Assembly: GCA_016782885.1 (NCBI GenBank)
Contig: JADHXQ010000014.1
Coordinates: 1-58,642 of the forward strand
DNA length: 58,642 nucleotides
DNA from: Phycisphaerae bacterium
GTDB taxonomy: Bacteria; Planctomycetota; Phycisphaerae; SM23-33
Reading direction: 5' to 3'
The notes under the pieces were generated by a model that worked only from the letters and a program-made list of their open reading frames with translations, did not search any database and had not been told where the DNA came from. A program made the translations under genes and the position numbers. Positions 17,992 through 26,830 of the stretch are shown here, piece after piece (position 1 is the first letter of the stretch; each line of letters opens with the position of its first letter).

Positions 17992-19095
17992 ATGGCCAAT
18001 ACGGACACATTAATCGACAAGCTCGATGAACTCGATCGCCACTTCACCGAAGTGGTCGAGCAGATGAACGATCCTGAAATCGCCCGCGATCAGATCAGGA
18101 TCGTCAAACTGTCGAAAGAACGCGCGCGCCTCGCAAAAATCGTGGAGCCATACCGCGCATACAGGAAAATCTGCGCCAGTCGCGACGAAGCACAGGGCAT
18201 TATCGACGACCCGAATGGCGACAGCGATCTGAAAGAGCTCGCCTCGGGGGAACTCGACGACCTGAAACACCAGGCCATCGACGCCATGGAAGATATCAAA
18301 GGCCTGCTCGTAATGAGTAAGGACAGTGATATAGACTCGATCCTGATAGAGATACGCGCCGGTACGGGCGGAGATGAGGCCGCACTGTTCGCCGGCGACC
18401 TGCTGGGCATGTACCGCCATTATACAGAAAATCGAAAGTGGAAGTTCGAGATGCTCTCGGCAAGCACGACCGACATGGGAGGCTTCCGAGAAGTAATCGT
18501 AAACGTCACCGGACAAGGCGTATGGAGCCGCCTGGGATATGAAGGAGGCGGACACCGCGTACAGAGAGTGCCCAAAACAGAGTCCCAGGGACGGATACAC
18601 ACCTCGGCGGCAACCGTCGCGGTCCTGCCCGAACCGAAGGAAATCGACATCCAGATCGACTGGGCCAACGACGTAAACGAATTCGTCAGCCGCGCCGGAG
18701 GACCCGGTGGGCAGAGCGTCAATAAACTCGAATCCGCAATAAAACTCGAACACATCGAGACCGGAATAACCGTCTCGATGAGGGACGAAAAAAGCCAACA
18801 CAAGAACCGCGCAAAGGCCAGACGAATAATGACCACCCGGATCTACGAACACTATCAAAGCAAACAGCGCACCAGCGAAGCGGCCGCCAGGAAATCCATG
18901 ATCGGTTCGGGAGACCGCAGCCAACGCGTCAGAACGTACAATTTCCCCCAGAATCGCTGCACCGACCACCGCCTCAAAGGTGAAGGGCAGGAAGGCGCCA
19001 ACTTCAACCTCGACCGAATCATCGCCGGCGACCTCGACGTCATGCTCGATGCCCTTACCGCCCAGGACAAGGCTCAGAGGCTGGCGAATCTCTAA
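17992..19095 (+). CDS. prfA: Peptide chain release factor 1
   Basis: 367 residues, the usual length. It recognises UAA and UAG stop codons and triggers peptide release. The codon-recognition PxT region is visible as RVPKTESQGRIHTSAATVAV. The catalytic GGQ motif is in GGPGGQSVNK, where many RF1 proteins have GAGGQHVNK, followed by RDEKSQHKNRAKA. The N-terminal domain is helical, as in RF1 and not RF2. The ribosome-binding site is weak. The downstream methyltransferase gene prmC, which modifies GGQ and often follows prfA, is not here. Confidence 0.94.
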   Translation: MANTDTLIDKLDELDRHFTEVVEQMNDPEIARDQIRIVKLSKERARLAKIVEPYRAYRKICASRDEAQGIIDDPNGDSDLKELASGELDDLKHQAIDAMEDIKGLLVMSKDSDIDSILIEIRAGTGGDEAALFAGDLLGMYRHYTENRKWKFEMLSASTTDMGGFREVIVNVTGQGVWSRLGYEGGGHRVQRVPKTESQGRIHTSAATVAVLPEPKEIDIQIDWANDVNEFVSRAGGPGGQSVNKLESAIKLEHIETGITVSMRDEKSQHKNRAKARRIMTTRIYEHYQSKQRTSEAAARKSMIGSGDRSQRVRTYNFPQNRCTDHRLKGEGQEGANFNLDRIIAGDLDVMLDALTAQDKAQRLANL

Positions 19096-19130
19096 CCCGG
19101 TCACCCGTGAAAAAGAGACATCTTTTTTTC

Positions 19131-19160
19131 TTGACGCAAGATGCGGGATATGTGTTAATT
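19131..19160 (+). promoter_or_regulatory. Candidate promoter for the 41-residue membrane protein
   Basis: TTGACG at 19131-19136 with GTTAAT or TTAATT 17 or 18 bases downstream (19154-19160). The -35 is strong and the -10 is weak. The preceding AAAAAGA/TCTTTTT mini-palindrome after prfA could be a weak terminator. Confidence 0.4.
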
Positions 19161-19214
19161 GCGGCGTCGAGAAGATATAAACCGTTTCGTTGTCCTTGCA
19201 TAGGAGCGTGAAGT

Positions 19215-19340
19215 ATGGTTGTTAACCTGAACATGTTGGGCCTTTTTGGCGGTTATGTGCATTGGACGGCGATCCCTGCGCTTATCGCCCTCGTAGCCGT
19301 GCTCATTTTCTGGAAGAAATATCGCGACAAACAGATGTAG
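19215..19340 (+). CDS. 41-residue single-pass membrane protein
   Basis: It reads MVVNLNMLGLFGG and then a hydrophobic helix at about residues 14-33 (PALIALVAVLIFW), ending in a positive KKYRDKQM tail. AGGAG lies 9 bases before the ATG, and a promoter-like TTGACG element is further upstream. It is too short for family assignment, but the codons, ribosome-binding site and topology (positive tail inside) support translation. It stands between prfA and an ArsR-type regulator. Confidence 0.55.
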   Translation: MVVNLNMLGLFGGYVHWTAIPALIALVAVLIFWKKYRDKQM

Positions 19341-19500
19341 GCCGTTTGCTTCCTGGTGCGCGTGAGCCCGCCAATATCCGCGGATGAACCCCGATTTCCC
19401 GACCGCCGGGAAGTCGCGGAATTCGGCGATGGCCTCCATGCATGCCAATCATAGTTACCGTTGTGGCGCGCCTGTTTTTTTTGCCTTCGTCAAATGTAGG

Positions 19501-19839
19501 ATGATTACCTTACCAATGAAGGATTTTGAAGCCCTCGCCAGAGTATTCCACACACTGGGGGACAAGACCAGGCTCAGCATTATCGCGTTGTTGAACGCCG
19601 GCGAGATGAATGTGACAGCTATCCGCGGGAAGCTCAAGCTTCCGCAGTCCAGTGTTTCGCACCATCTGGGCCTGCTGCGCGCCGGTGGTCTTGTAGCCGC
19701 CAGACGCAACGGAAAGCAGGTCTTCTATTCTCTCGCTGATCTGCCCAAGCATCGCATGGGGCAAAAATCCAAATTGACGCCGCCCGGTACTAATGCCGCC
19801 AGGTTCGGACCGGCGGAACTGGTCTTTCCTGAAGTATAG
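19501..19839 (+). CDS. ArsR-family transcriptional regulator
   Basis: 112 residues. Winged helix-turn-helix protein: HTLGDKTRLSIIALL, then the recognition helix in KLPQSSVSHHLGLLRAGGLV, then the wing ARRNGKQVFYSL. This is the standard ArsR/SmtB pattern. The metal-binding ELCVCDL motif is absent; there are no cysteines in this part of the protein, so it is probably not a classical metal sensor. The start could be ATG 19501 or ATG 19516; neither has a clean ribosome-binding site. No efflux or detoxification gene is adjacent, so the target is unknown. Confidence 0.8.
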   Translation: MITLPMKDFEALARVFHTLGDKTRLSIIALLNAGEMNVTAIRGKLKLPQSSVSHHLGLLRAGGLVAARRNGKQVFYSLADLPKHRMGQKSKLTPPGTNAARFGPAELVFPEV

Positions 19840-19921
19840 GCCAACACCTCCCGATTCGGCGCGATACCATTGACGTATTCGGAGCAGTCGGCTTTTGCGT
19901 GAAGGCATCGGTTCTTACCGG

Positions 19922-19950
19922 TTGCTCATCGGGCAATTGTCCGGTATCCT
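19922..19950 (+). promoter_or_regulatory. Promoter abutting the holA start (leaderless geometry)
   Basis: TTGCTC at 19922-19927, a 17-base spacer, and TATCCT at 19945-19950. The ATG is at 19957, only 6 bases after the -10, so transcription would begin at the start codon. No ribosome-binding site is seen. Confidence 0.5.
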
Positions 19951-19956
19951 AAGACC

Positions 19957-20904
19957 ATGGCAACCGGTGGATTCAAACCGATCTACGTCCTTTGCGGCAG
20001 TGATGGATTCCTGCAGGACCACTACCGCGCGGAAATCATCTCGCGCGTCGTCGGACAGACCGATCCGCAAACCTGCATCGCCAACTTCGACGGATCCCTT
20101 GATCTCGAACTTGCCGAAGTCATGGACGAACTGCGAACCCTTCCGTTCCTGGCACCGGCAAGGGTAGTACTCATCCGAAACGCCGACGCCTTCATCAGCA
20201 AGTATCGCCAGAAGTTGGAAGAATACGTCGATAACCCCTGCAAAACTTCCGCACTGGTCCTCATGGTCGCTTCATTTCCGAAAACCACTCGCCTGGCCAG
20301 GATAATACCGAAAATCGGCGACGTACTAAACTGCAGATTGCCCGACGACACTTCTCTGCAGCGGTGGTTGACAAAAGCCGCCGGTAAACGCGGTAAGAAA
20401 ATCGACGCCCAGAGCGCCGCACTGCTGGAACAGTGGATCGGCAGGGATCTCGCCGCTCAAAACGCGGAGATCGAAAAACTCTGCCTCTACGTCGGTCAGC
20501 GCGAGACGATCACCCCCGCGGACGTCGAAGCCGTAGTCACCGCAACCGCCGGGCCCGCGGCCTTCGCGCTGACCAACGCGATAACCGGCGCCGATGCTCC
20601 CGGCGCACTGAAAGCGCTCGACGGCCTGCTGAGAATACGGGGGGCGGAGTTCCAGGCCCTGGGGTCTATCGCCTGGCACCTTCGCCGCGCGCTGCAGGCG
20701 CAGCAGGAAATATCCGCCGGGGGCAAACCCAACCTCAAAATGCCGTATCGCCAGCAGAGCGCTTTCCTGGCTATGCTGAAGCGCCGTGGTCAGAGAAGGC
20801 TACAAGCGGATATGCGGTCGCTGATTTCGACAGATCTGGGCATGAAATCGGGCATGAAACCCAAAGCCGCACTCCAGGAACTGATAATGTCGCTCTGCTC
20901 GTGA
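19957..20904 (+). CDS. holA: DNA polymerase III, delta subunit (HolA)
   Basis: 315 residues, within the family range. It is the clamp-loader subunit that opens the beta clamp. Visible features are the N-terminal PIYVLCGSDGFLQDHY, the ELRTLPFLAPARVVLIRNAD segment typical of delta, the middle RKSA-like lid (LIEQWIGRDLAAQNAEIEKL-like), and the C-terminal collar domain with FQALGSIAWHLRR. The P-loop is degenerate, as expected for delta. It ends 10 bases from the convergent ccsA stop. Confidence 0.88.
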   Translation: MATGGFKPIYVLCGSDGFLQDHYRAEIISRVVGQTDPQTCIANFDGSLDLELAEVMDELRTLPFLAPARVVLIRNADAFISKYRQKLEEYVDNPCKTSALVLMVASFPKTTRLARIIPKIGDVLNCRLPDDTSLQRWLTKAAGKRGKKIDAQSAALLEQWIGRDLAAQNAEIEKLCLYVGQRETITPADVEAVVTATAGPAAFALTNAITGADAPGALKALDGLLRIRGAEFQALGSIAWHLRRALQAQQEISAGGKPNLKMPYRQQSAFLAMLKRRGQRRLQADMRSLISTDLGMKSGMKPKAALQELIMSLCS

Positions 20905-20914
20905 AATGCCCGGA

Positions 20915-22663
20915 TCAACCGTACGAATGCAACCCGGAGAACACGTAGTTCACCACGAACCAGTTGAACAGCATCGCCAGACCGCCCAGTATGCAGATGG
21001 CGGCGGTCAGCAGACCGCGGTACTTCGACGGCGTCACCAGACGCGCGTGGAGAACCGCCAGGAAGAACAGGCAGGTGATCAACGCCCAGGTCTCTTTGGG
21101 GTCCCACCCCCACCACCGCGACCAGGCGTAATCGGCCCACAAGGCGCCGAGCAGGGTTCCCGCGATCAGCGTCCAGCACGCGGCCTGGGCCAGTATGACA
21201 TTGCAGCGATCGGCCGACGCGAGCGCAGAATCACCCACCGGACCGAACAGACCCGGCGGAGAACTAGGCCACTTGCCCTCAAGACCCCTGAAGTACGCGA
21301 TGGCCACATACGCCACAGAAGTAACCACCGTCATCCCCGCCAGCGCGTGCCCCACCACAATCACCGAGACGTGGATTATCATCAAGGGGTCCTTGAGTAT
21401 CCCTCGCACCGAGCTTACCGAACTGTCGACCGTACCGGGAAACAGGGTATTACCAAAGTACACCCAAACGAGAATCGCCGCCGCATAGAACGACGCGGCC
21501 AGGGCAATGTAATTGTACTTCCGGAACAGTTCGATAACTATCGCAAGAACAGCAGCGAGCACTGCCGAAGAAATCAGCGCGCCATACTGCGTCATCATCG
21601 GGGGCAGATACCACGCCTCTCCACCGACAATCCATCTCAAGACCCACGCCCCGCCAATAACTACTGTCGACAGTGTCATTATCGCCATCGCGGAATTGCG
21701 GACCCAGCGGCGTTCGGTAGCAATGGCCACTATGAACAGCAGGAACGCCACGACAAAGCCCGCAAAAGCCGGATGCCCCTTGTGCGCATCATTGTAAAAC
21801 AACTCCCACCGCAATCGGGACGCCTTGGGATAGTCATCGCTCGCCGCGGCGCCGGTTTGGGAAATCCTGGCTGTAACCGCGTTAACGCCCGAGGCGTCAC
21901 GTTTCTTCCAGGCGTCGCGGAGATTGACCATCAACTCGCATCCGGCAGAGTGCTTATGCTGGTCTGAAGGAACGAGAGACTCGCTCGCCGCGGGCCAATC
22001 GGGACCCTCGCCGGGCAGGAGACGCAGTTCGATACTCAGAAACGCCTCGTATCGCCCGCTCAAGCGCCCCAGAAGCACCCTGAAGTTCTTCCTGTCGAGC
22101 AACCGGGTCCAGCGGTCGCCCAGTGTGCCAATCGGTCTGGCCGATTGGGCGTCCTCGAGAGTGATGCGCCCAGCCATCACCATATCGCGAACAAAGTCGT
22201 TTTGCGACGCCAGCGCCATCACCGTATCACCCGAACCGAGCATGATAGTTACCGGCGGTATGCGATTGGTCCGCTGGAACACCTCGAGGTGCGTCCCTTT
22301 CAGGTTGCCGGCAACGATTGTGCGGAGTTGCCGCGATCGGACGAAGATAACGGGCTTGCTGAGGTACTGCCCCGTATTGAAGTAAAACTCCAGGTAAGCG
22401 ACCGCCGATTCGACACCGTCGGGCTTCTCGCTGCCGGTTATGCGGGCGACTGCATCGTACGCCACGGAATCCAGGGCGCCGGACTTCCTGCCCCCGAACT
22501 GCGCGGCGAGCATCCGCAGCGCCTCAGTGTCCAATTTCGAGAAGAAATCGAGGGCCTGGTCGTCGAAGATGCGATCTTCCTTGGTCGCCCGCCCGTCACG
22601 ACAGCCCACAACGCCCGCGGCAAGCAGGCATATCGTCAGAAGTATCAACCCGCGAGAGTTCAC
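20915..22663 (-). CDS. ccsA: Cytochrome c biogenesis protein CcsA/ResC-like with N-terminal lipoprotein domain
   Basis: 582 residues from a GTG that overlaps the upstream resB stop (GTGA), which decides the start. The N-terminus is a lipoprotein signal (LLAAGVVGC) followed by about 280 extracytoplasmic residues. The C-terminal half has about 8 membrane helices with the heme-handling WWD motif (WWGWDPKETWALI) and conserved histidines (IHVSVIVVGHALAG). CcsA with ResB forms the system II synthase that exports heme and attaches it to CXXCH apocytochromes. The extra N-terminal lipoprotein domain is not part of the minimal CcsA fold. Confidence 0.88.
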   Translation of the reverse strand: MNSRGLILLTICLLAAGVVGCRDGRATKEDRIFDDQALDFFSKLDTEALRMLAAQFGGRKSGALDSVAYDAVARITGSEKPDGVESAVAYLEFYFNTGQYLSKPVIFVRSRQLRTIVAGNLKGTHLEVFQRTNRIPPVTIMLGSGDTVMALASQNDFVRDMVMAGRITLEDAQSARPIGTLGDRWTRLLDRKNFRVLLGRLSGRYEAFLSIELRLLPGEGPDWPAASESLVPSDQHKHSAGCELMVNLRDAWKKRDASGVNAVTARISQTGAAASDDYPKASRLRWELFYNDAHKGHPAFAGFVVAFLLFIVAIATERRWVRNSAMAIMTLSTVVIGGAWVLRWIVGGEAWYLPPMMTQYGALISSAVLAAVLAIVIELFRKYNYIALAASFYAAAILVWVYFGNTLFPGTVDSSVSSVRGILKDPLMIIHVSVIVVGHALAGMTVVTSVAYVAIAYFRGLEGKWPSSPPGLFGPVGDSALASADRCNVILAQAACWTLIAGTLLGALWADYAWSRWWGWDPKETWALITCLFFLAVLHARLVTPSKYRGLLTAAICILGGLAMLFNWFVVNYVFSGLHSYG

Positions 22664-24258
22664 GATGCCCCCCCTGCTCTGCTCTTGAGAATCAGCGGCT
22701 TGACGTAGAACGCATAGGGGAAGCCCAGGCAGACCGCGATGCTGCCGACGAAGATCAACCATATTCCCGGGCGATCGGCCACTCCGAGAATAATCGAGGA
22801 CGGATCATTATAGTCGGATGGAGTTTCTTCTTTCGGCTGCCACGTGGACTGGTGCAGGCGATAACGTCCGACACTCACCGGAAAGTTCAGTTTGAGCGTC
22901 TTTTTTCGTATCTGGACGCCGCGCCCGATTTCCATATCGCAGATATAATCTTCAGGCATCCGGGAGGCCGGGGCGGTCTTGAACTCGTGCCTGGTGATCC
23001 TTATCGGTTCGGGCAGTTCCATCCAACGATGCGAAAATGCGACGTAGATACCGCGGCCCGAAGGCAGGTGTATGGTCGTGGGGCGCCCCGAGAGATACGC
23101 GCCGTACGGGACTATCCGATTAACCTTCCAGGAACCTGACGTTATCGCAAGTTCGACCGCCGCCGACGCCCGGTCGCGCATGGTCCCGGAGGGCGCTTCG
23201 AGGCTTATACCTCTCCTGGCGTGGTCGAGCGTGCGAATCAATTTAATACTGGTCGCATGGTCGCCCTTGGCGGTTGAGACGCTCTGGCCTGGGGCAAACT
23301 CGCGGCGCTGCAACTTGCCGGATGCACTACCGGTAACCAGTACGGGGCAACCTCGCCCGGTGTAGTGAATCACGAAGAATTCCCGCGATGGGCGGGTCGT
23401 GGGCTCCCTGGATGCATTTTTCCGGTCGATCTCCTCCCGGCTCATCGCTTCGGAAGCCTGGAATACAACGATGCACTCGTGCAAATCCAGGCGGTAGGTG
23501 TCCTCGTAAGACTGGCACATGATTGTCCGGGCGGTTTCCCGCCCGTGAGAGAACTGCACTTCAACCGCCGGGGTGATTCCCGCCGCGTCGTTCAACCATT
23601 GTTGCCTGAGTTCAGTACGGGGATAGATTTTGGTGGCCTTTATCGAGACTCCTTCAGGCGCCGCCGAGGCGGGAACGTCTATATCAACGTCGATATCAAC
23701 GGGCTCGACACCAGTGGGAGACTCGAAAACAGTCTGGACAGTAGGAGGCAGCGGCGAGGGGGACCGCATCAACGCCGTGTCGTAAACGTGACAAGCCACA
23801 TTGTCGGTCGATTGGAAAAAATGCCTCACCACAGGCCAACCGCCGTCACGCTCCCGCGGAATAAAACACTGCCCTTCCGTGCGCGTCTGCCAGAAAACTA
23901 TTGATCCAACGGCCAGAAACATCAGACCGAGATGGCTGCACCATGCCCCGGCGCGATCCCAGCGGACCGGTATTCGGACCGTCGCAAACAGTAGATTCGC
24001 GCACAGGGCGAATGTCAGCGTTATGACGGTCCAGTGGGCGTAAATACTTCCCACATCCGGAAGTATCGACTTGGGAGCGGACAGGTGCTCCACGACTGTC
24101 AGGATCCCATAAGCAACCGCCAAGGCCAGCAGAAGGCTAACTCCCATCCAGGCGCCCGAAACCACGCGCCATATGCACACGACAACGGACCGGCGAGCGG
24201 GCCGAGCCTCCTGCGCATCGGGAGTGTGTGGGGGGTTGGTGGGTGTCGTACTGGACAT
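22660..24258 (-). CDS. resB: ResB-like cytochrome c biogenesis protein
   Basis: 532 residues from ATG 24258 (MSSTTPTNPP); an upstream in-frame ATG would fall inside a terminator hairpin. The N-terminal membrane helices at about 30-145 include GAWMGVSLLLALAVAYGIL and HLGLMFLAVGSIVFW. A large periplasmic domain follows, and a last helix at about 500-525 (GIWLIFVGSIAVCLGFPYAFY). This layout and the overlap with ccsA identify the system II partner, though sequence conservation with classical ResB is modest. It chaperones apocytochrome c and works with CcsA. Start and stop overlap by 4 bases, so translation is coupled. Confidence 0.82.
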   Translation of the reverse strand: MSSTTPTNPPHTPDAQEARPARRSVVVCIWRVVSGAWMGVSLLLALAVAYGILTVVEHLSAPKSILPDVGSIYAHWTVITLTFALCANLLFATVRIPVRWDRAGAWCSHLGLMFLAVGSIVFWQTRTEGQCFIPRERDGGWPVVRHFFQSTDNVACHVYDTALMRSPSPLPPTVQTVFESPTGVEPVDIDVDIDVPASAAPEGVSIKATKIYPRTELRQQWLNDAAGITPAVEVQFSHGRETARTIMCQSYEDTYRLDLHECIVVFQASEAMSREEIDRKNASREPTTRPSREFFVIHYTGRGCPVLVTGSASGKLQRREFAPGQSVSTAKGDHATSIKLIRTLDHARRGISLEAPSGTMRDRASAAVELAITSGSWKVNRIVPYGAYLSGRPTTIHLPSGRGIYVAFSHRWMELPEPIRITRHEFKTAPASRMPEDYICDMEIGRGVQIRKKTLKLNFPVSVGRYRLHQSTWQPKEETPSDYNDPSSIILGVADRPGIWLIFVGSIAVCLGFPYAFYVKPLILKSRAGGAS

Positions 24259-24277
24259 CGCTCTACTCTTGAAACAA

Positions 24278-24307
24278 GAGCCCCGCTGCATTAACGCAAC
24301 GGGGCTC
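24278..24307 (-). terminator. Hairpin between the OmpA-like gene and resB
   Basis: GAGCCCCG (24278-24285) pairs with CGGGGCTC (24300-24307), with three further pairs inside (TGC/GCA). On the minus strand the stem is followed by TTGTTTC. It probably terminates the ompA-like transcript; the T-run is imperfect. Confidence 0.6.
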
Positions 24308-24330
24308 CGGGTTCACTTTACATCGATTGA

Positions 24331-25200
24331 CTACTTCTCATCGACGGCGCCCGCGTCCGAAGACGTGGTGTTCGTCAGGAATCGCTTCGGTGGAACGATC
24401 CATATCTCCACGCGCCTGTTGAGCCTGTTGCCAAGCTTCTTGCCCGTGGTCGAACTTACCTTGTTGGGAGCTACCGGGTGGTACTCGCCGAATCCCATAA
24501 CGCCTATTCTCGCGGACGCCAGACCGGCTGTCCGCATCACTTTCTTTATCGATACGGCCCGATGCACCGAAAGATACCAGTTGTCCGGATGGCGTTTCTT
24601 TGTGGCCGCCCGGGTGACCGGAACGTTATCGGTATGGCCCGCGATATAGACGTGATATTTCGCAATTACCGGATCGTTGATAATTGTCACCAGCTTGGTC
24701 AGGGCCTCGACGGCGCTGGCTTTGGCTGTGGTCGAACCCAGTTCAAACGTCAGATCCGACTTGATCTTCACCATCCCGAGCCTCGGGTCGTATTCCACCA
24801 GATCGGGATTGGCGTCCGCGAAGGCCTTCAGCGCCTTGTCGATCTGCACGGGAAGCATTAACAAGTTCCCCACCGGCGGCGCACCGGGGTCCTTGATCCC
24901 CTTGAACTTGGCGTACAGTTCATCGAATTTGGCCTGCAGATCATCGCGTGCGGACGTCATTGTCGCCAGGTCGCCCTCGGCTTTCCTGGCCTGGGCTTCG
25001 GCTACTGTAAGCTGATCCTGGATCGCCTGTTTATCGGCTTGCAGTTGCTGGGCCTTGGCCATCTCTTCCTGGAGCTTGTCGCGACACTTTCGATTCAGAT
25101 CAAGTGCCTTGTCGAGATCGGCTTTTGGCACACACCCGCCGGCCGCAAGCATACCGACCAAAAGCAGCATACAAACGGAGATCACAAGGTTGTTCTTCAT
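24331..25200 (-). CDS. OmpA-family peptidoglycan-binding lipoprotein
   Basis: 289 residues from ATG 25200, which is preceded by AAAGGAC at suitable spacing. The signal peptide ends in the lipobox LAAGGC. Residues of about 30-100 form a coiled coil (repeated K/E/Q with leucines). The C-terminal OmpA/MotB domain shows YIAGHTDNVPVTR and NRLNRRVEIWIVP, the residues that contact diaminopimelate in peptidoglycan. It probably ties the outer membrane to the wall. This implies a peptidoglycan wall and an outer membrane, consistent with current views of planctomycetes. Confidence 0.88.
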   Translation of the reverse strand: MKNNLVISVCMLLLVGMLAAGGCVPKADLDKALDLNRKCRDKLQEEMAKAQQLQADKQAIQDQLTVAEAQARKAEGDLATMTSARDDLQAKFDELYAKFKGIKDPGAPPVGNLLMLPVQIDKALKAFADANPDLVEYDPRLGMVKIKSDLTFELGSTTAKASAVEALTKLVTIINDPVIAKYHVYIAGHTDNVPVTRAATKKRHPDNWYLSVHRAVSIKKVMRTAGLASARIGVMGFGEYHPVAPNKVSSTTGKKLGNRLNRRVEIWIVPPKRFLTNTTSSDAGAVDEK

Positions 25201-25278
25201 TGCAGTAGTCCTTTCCAAAAAGTCAGAGATCCTTTCTCGAATGGTCCAGGTGGGATACTGGTATTCGAGCTTTGTCGG

Positions 25279-26199
25279 TTACATGCGTCTTGACGCAGTA
25301 GCCTTTCCCAGCATCAAACCCAAGCCGCCGGCAACCAGAGCGAAAGCCACCGCGACACCCATAACCATCGTAAGTTTTCCACTTAGAGTCTCAATGTATT
25401 CCGGAACTATATCCGTTATCCCGGCGATAGCAACTGCCCCCACGAGCATTGCAACCGCCGCGCATCCGACGAGTACCCCGGCGAATAATCCTGAAGTCGC
25501 ATCCGGGGCCTCGGTAACATTGCTGGAATCAATCACCAGTTCAGTCGCCACAGGCTGGATCACCACGGGCGGTTGATCGGAACCGTCAAACGACACCGGT
25601 TCGGCGGGTTCTTCGATATCGATGTGGTCCAGGAGTTCGGCGCCCAGCGAGGTATCGTCGCTTTCCTGGGTCAGGTCCAGCAAACCCGAACCGCTTCCAA
25701 CACCGTCCAGTGCAATCTGGTCTTCGAGGCTGGGAGCCATCTGCGTTTTGGCCATTGGATCGGCAGTTTCGATCTCCAGATCCTCTTCGTCGAAGATGCT
25801 GATACCCTCGGCGGTAATTACCGTGTCTTCCTTACCGCCGGTACTACCGATGTCGTCGGCATCGGAAAGGGTAACCGCGTCTCCACCGGATTCGAAATCC
25901 ATGGTAGTTCTGGCCATCGGGTCGGCGTCGCCCAACGAAAGATCCGCGGCGGTTTCATTGGTGTCCACGGTCGTTCTGGCCATCGGGTCGGCGTCACCCA
26001 ATTCGGCGGGAAGAAGGTCAACCTCCCCACCGCCGCTCGATGCCGCCAGAGCCTCAACCTCATCTCCCTTGTACATGTTCTTGTCGCCATCCTTGAAGAC
26101 CTGCAAACGCTGGTCTCGAACAAACTGGGCCAGTTCTTCGGCACTGATTCCCAGCAAGTCGGCGGCTTCCTGCTCGTTGTAATACATCTTGCTGGCCAT
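25279..26199 (-). CDS. Helix-turn-helix / acidic repeat / membrane protein
   Basis: 306 residues. The start may be ATG 26199 or the one 6 bases earlier; AGGAG lies between optimal spacings. Residues 1-45 are an excisionase/MerR-like helix-turn-helix (NEQEAADLLGISAEELAQFV) followed by DGDKNMYKGDEVEAL. The middle, residues of about 50-215, is acidic and low-complexity and contains three near copies of ADPMA(R/K)T. The last 85 residues have two membrane helices separated by a short loop. Proteins pairing a DNA-binding-like head with a membrane anchor occur in planctomycetes; no function is known to me. It lies in a minus-strand run between the OmpA-like gene and a small anchored protein. Confidence 0.75.
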   Translation of the reverse strand: MASKMYYNEQEAADLLGISAEELAQFVRDQRLQVFKDGDKNMYKGDEVEALAASSGGGEVDLLPAELGDADPMARTTVDTNETAADLSLGDADPMARTTMDFESGGDAVTLSDADDIGSTGGKEDTVITAEGISIFDEEDLEIETADPMAKTQMAPSLEDQIALDGVGSGSGLLDLTQESDDTSLGAELLDHIDIEEPAEPVSFDGSDQPPVVIQPVATELVIDSSNVTEAPDATSGLFAGVLVGCAAVAMLVGAVAIAGITDIVPEYIETLSGKLTMVMGVAVAFALVAGGLGLMLGKATASRRM

Positions 26200-26226
26200 T
26201 AGCATCCAACTCCTGTCGGCTTGGTC

Positions 26227-26667
26227 CTATGGGGTGGCAACCGGTTGTCCGGCGCCACCGGCCTTGCTTGTTTTTTCATCGCCCAGTCTCTTGTTCTGCT
26301 CGACCAGACGCTTCACATCACGTGGAGTAGGTTTATCGGCATTATACTCGTCTAGCTGCACGTCATATTTGAACGTACGAGCCGCCATCAGACGCAGTTT
26401 CCTCGTGCCGGGCAGCCATTGATACACGCACAGCGACTGCCTCTTCATGTCCACCAGATACAGACCGTAGGAATCCTTTGTGATCTGCCCGCCCACGACC
26501 AGCATGTCGTCACCGCCAACGGAAGTCACCTGAGCGGTGGCCGATGACGCGCCAAAACCCAACTCCAGTACGAGGCACGTGGCGATTACAGAAAGGACAA
26601 CTACAATCACCCACTGCACCATCGCCGTGTGTGATGCAACTCGCGTTTTATGGCATAATTCGGACAT
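26227..26667 (-). CDS. Small membrane-anchored protein of unknown function
   Basis: 146 residues from ATG 26667 (GGGA before it). The first part is basic, then a membrane helix at about 15-40 (WVIVVVLSVIATCLVLELGF). An extracytoplasmic beta-rich part follows (MLVVGGQITKDSYGLYLVD), with VYQWLPGTRKLRLMAARTFKYD. The ending is lysine-rich. It resembles small planctomycete proteins with no assigned role. The next gene starts 27 bases downstream, so they are probably cotranscribed. Confidence 0.65.
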   Translation of the reverse strand: MSELCHKTRVASHTAMVQWVIVVVLSVIATCLVLELGFGASSATAQVTSVGGDDMLVVGGQITKDSYGLYLVDMKRQSLCVYQWLPGTRKLRLMAARTFKYDVQLDEYNADKPTPRDVKRLVEQNKRLGDEKTSKAGGAGQPVATP

Positions 26668-26708
26668 ACAAATCCCGTGGCGGCTCGAACAATCCATCCG
26701 CCTCTGTA

Positions 26709-26736
26709 ATTATAGACCTGCGCCAAACCCATGCAA
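26709..26736 (-). promoter_or_regulatory. Promoter for the 26.7-25.3 kb minus-strand pair
   Basis: On the minus strand, TTGCAT (26736-26731), a 16-base spacer, and a perfect TATAAT (26714-26709), about 40 bases before the start at 26667. Confidence 0.6.
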
Positions 26737-26804
26737 GGCAATTCTCGCCGGTAGCAGTCAGTTGCCGACGTTTCGGTATTTATCGACCGCAACCGCCCGT
26801 TTTA

Positions 26805-26830
26805 AATAGCCTTAGCCCAAAGTCGCTATT
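26805..26830 (-). terminator. Weak hairpin at the end of the PHI gene
   Basis: AATAGC (26805-26810) can pair with GCTATT (26825-26830). On the minus strand it is followed by TTAAAA. It overlaps the stop codon. Stability is low, so the call is tentative. Confidence 0.3.

Noticed and set aside
19096..19203. A tRNA or small RNA after prfA
   Set aside because: No cloverleaf arms or CCA end could be formed; only a weak A/T palindrome and a promoter-like element are present.
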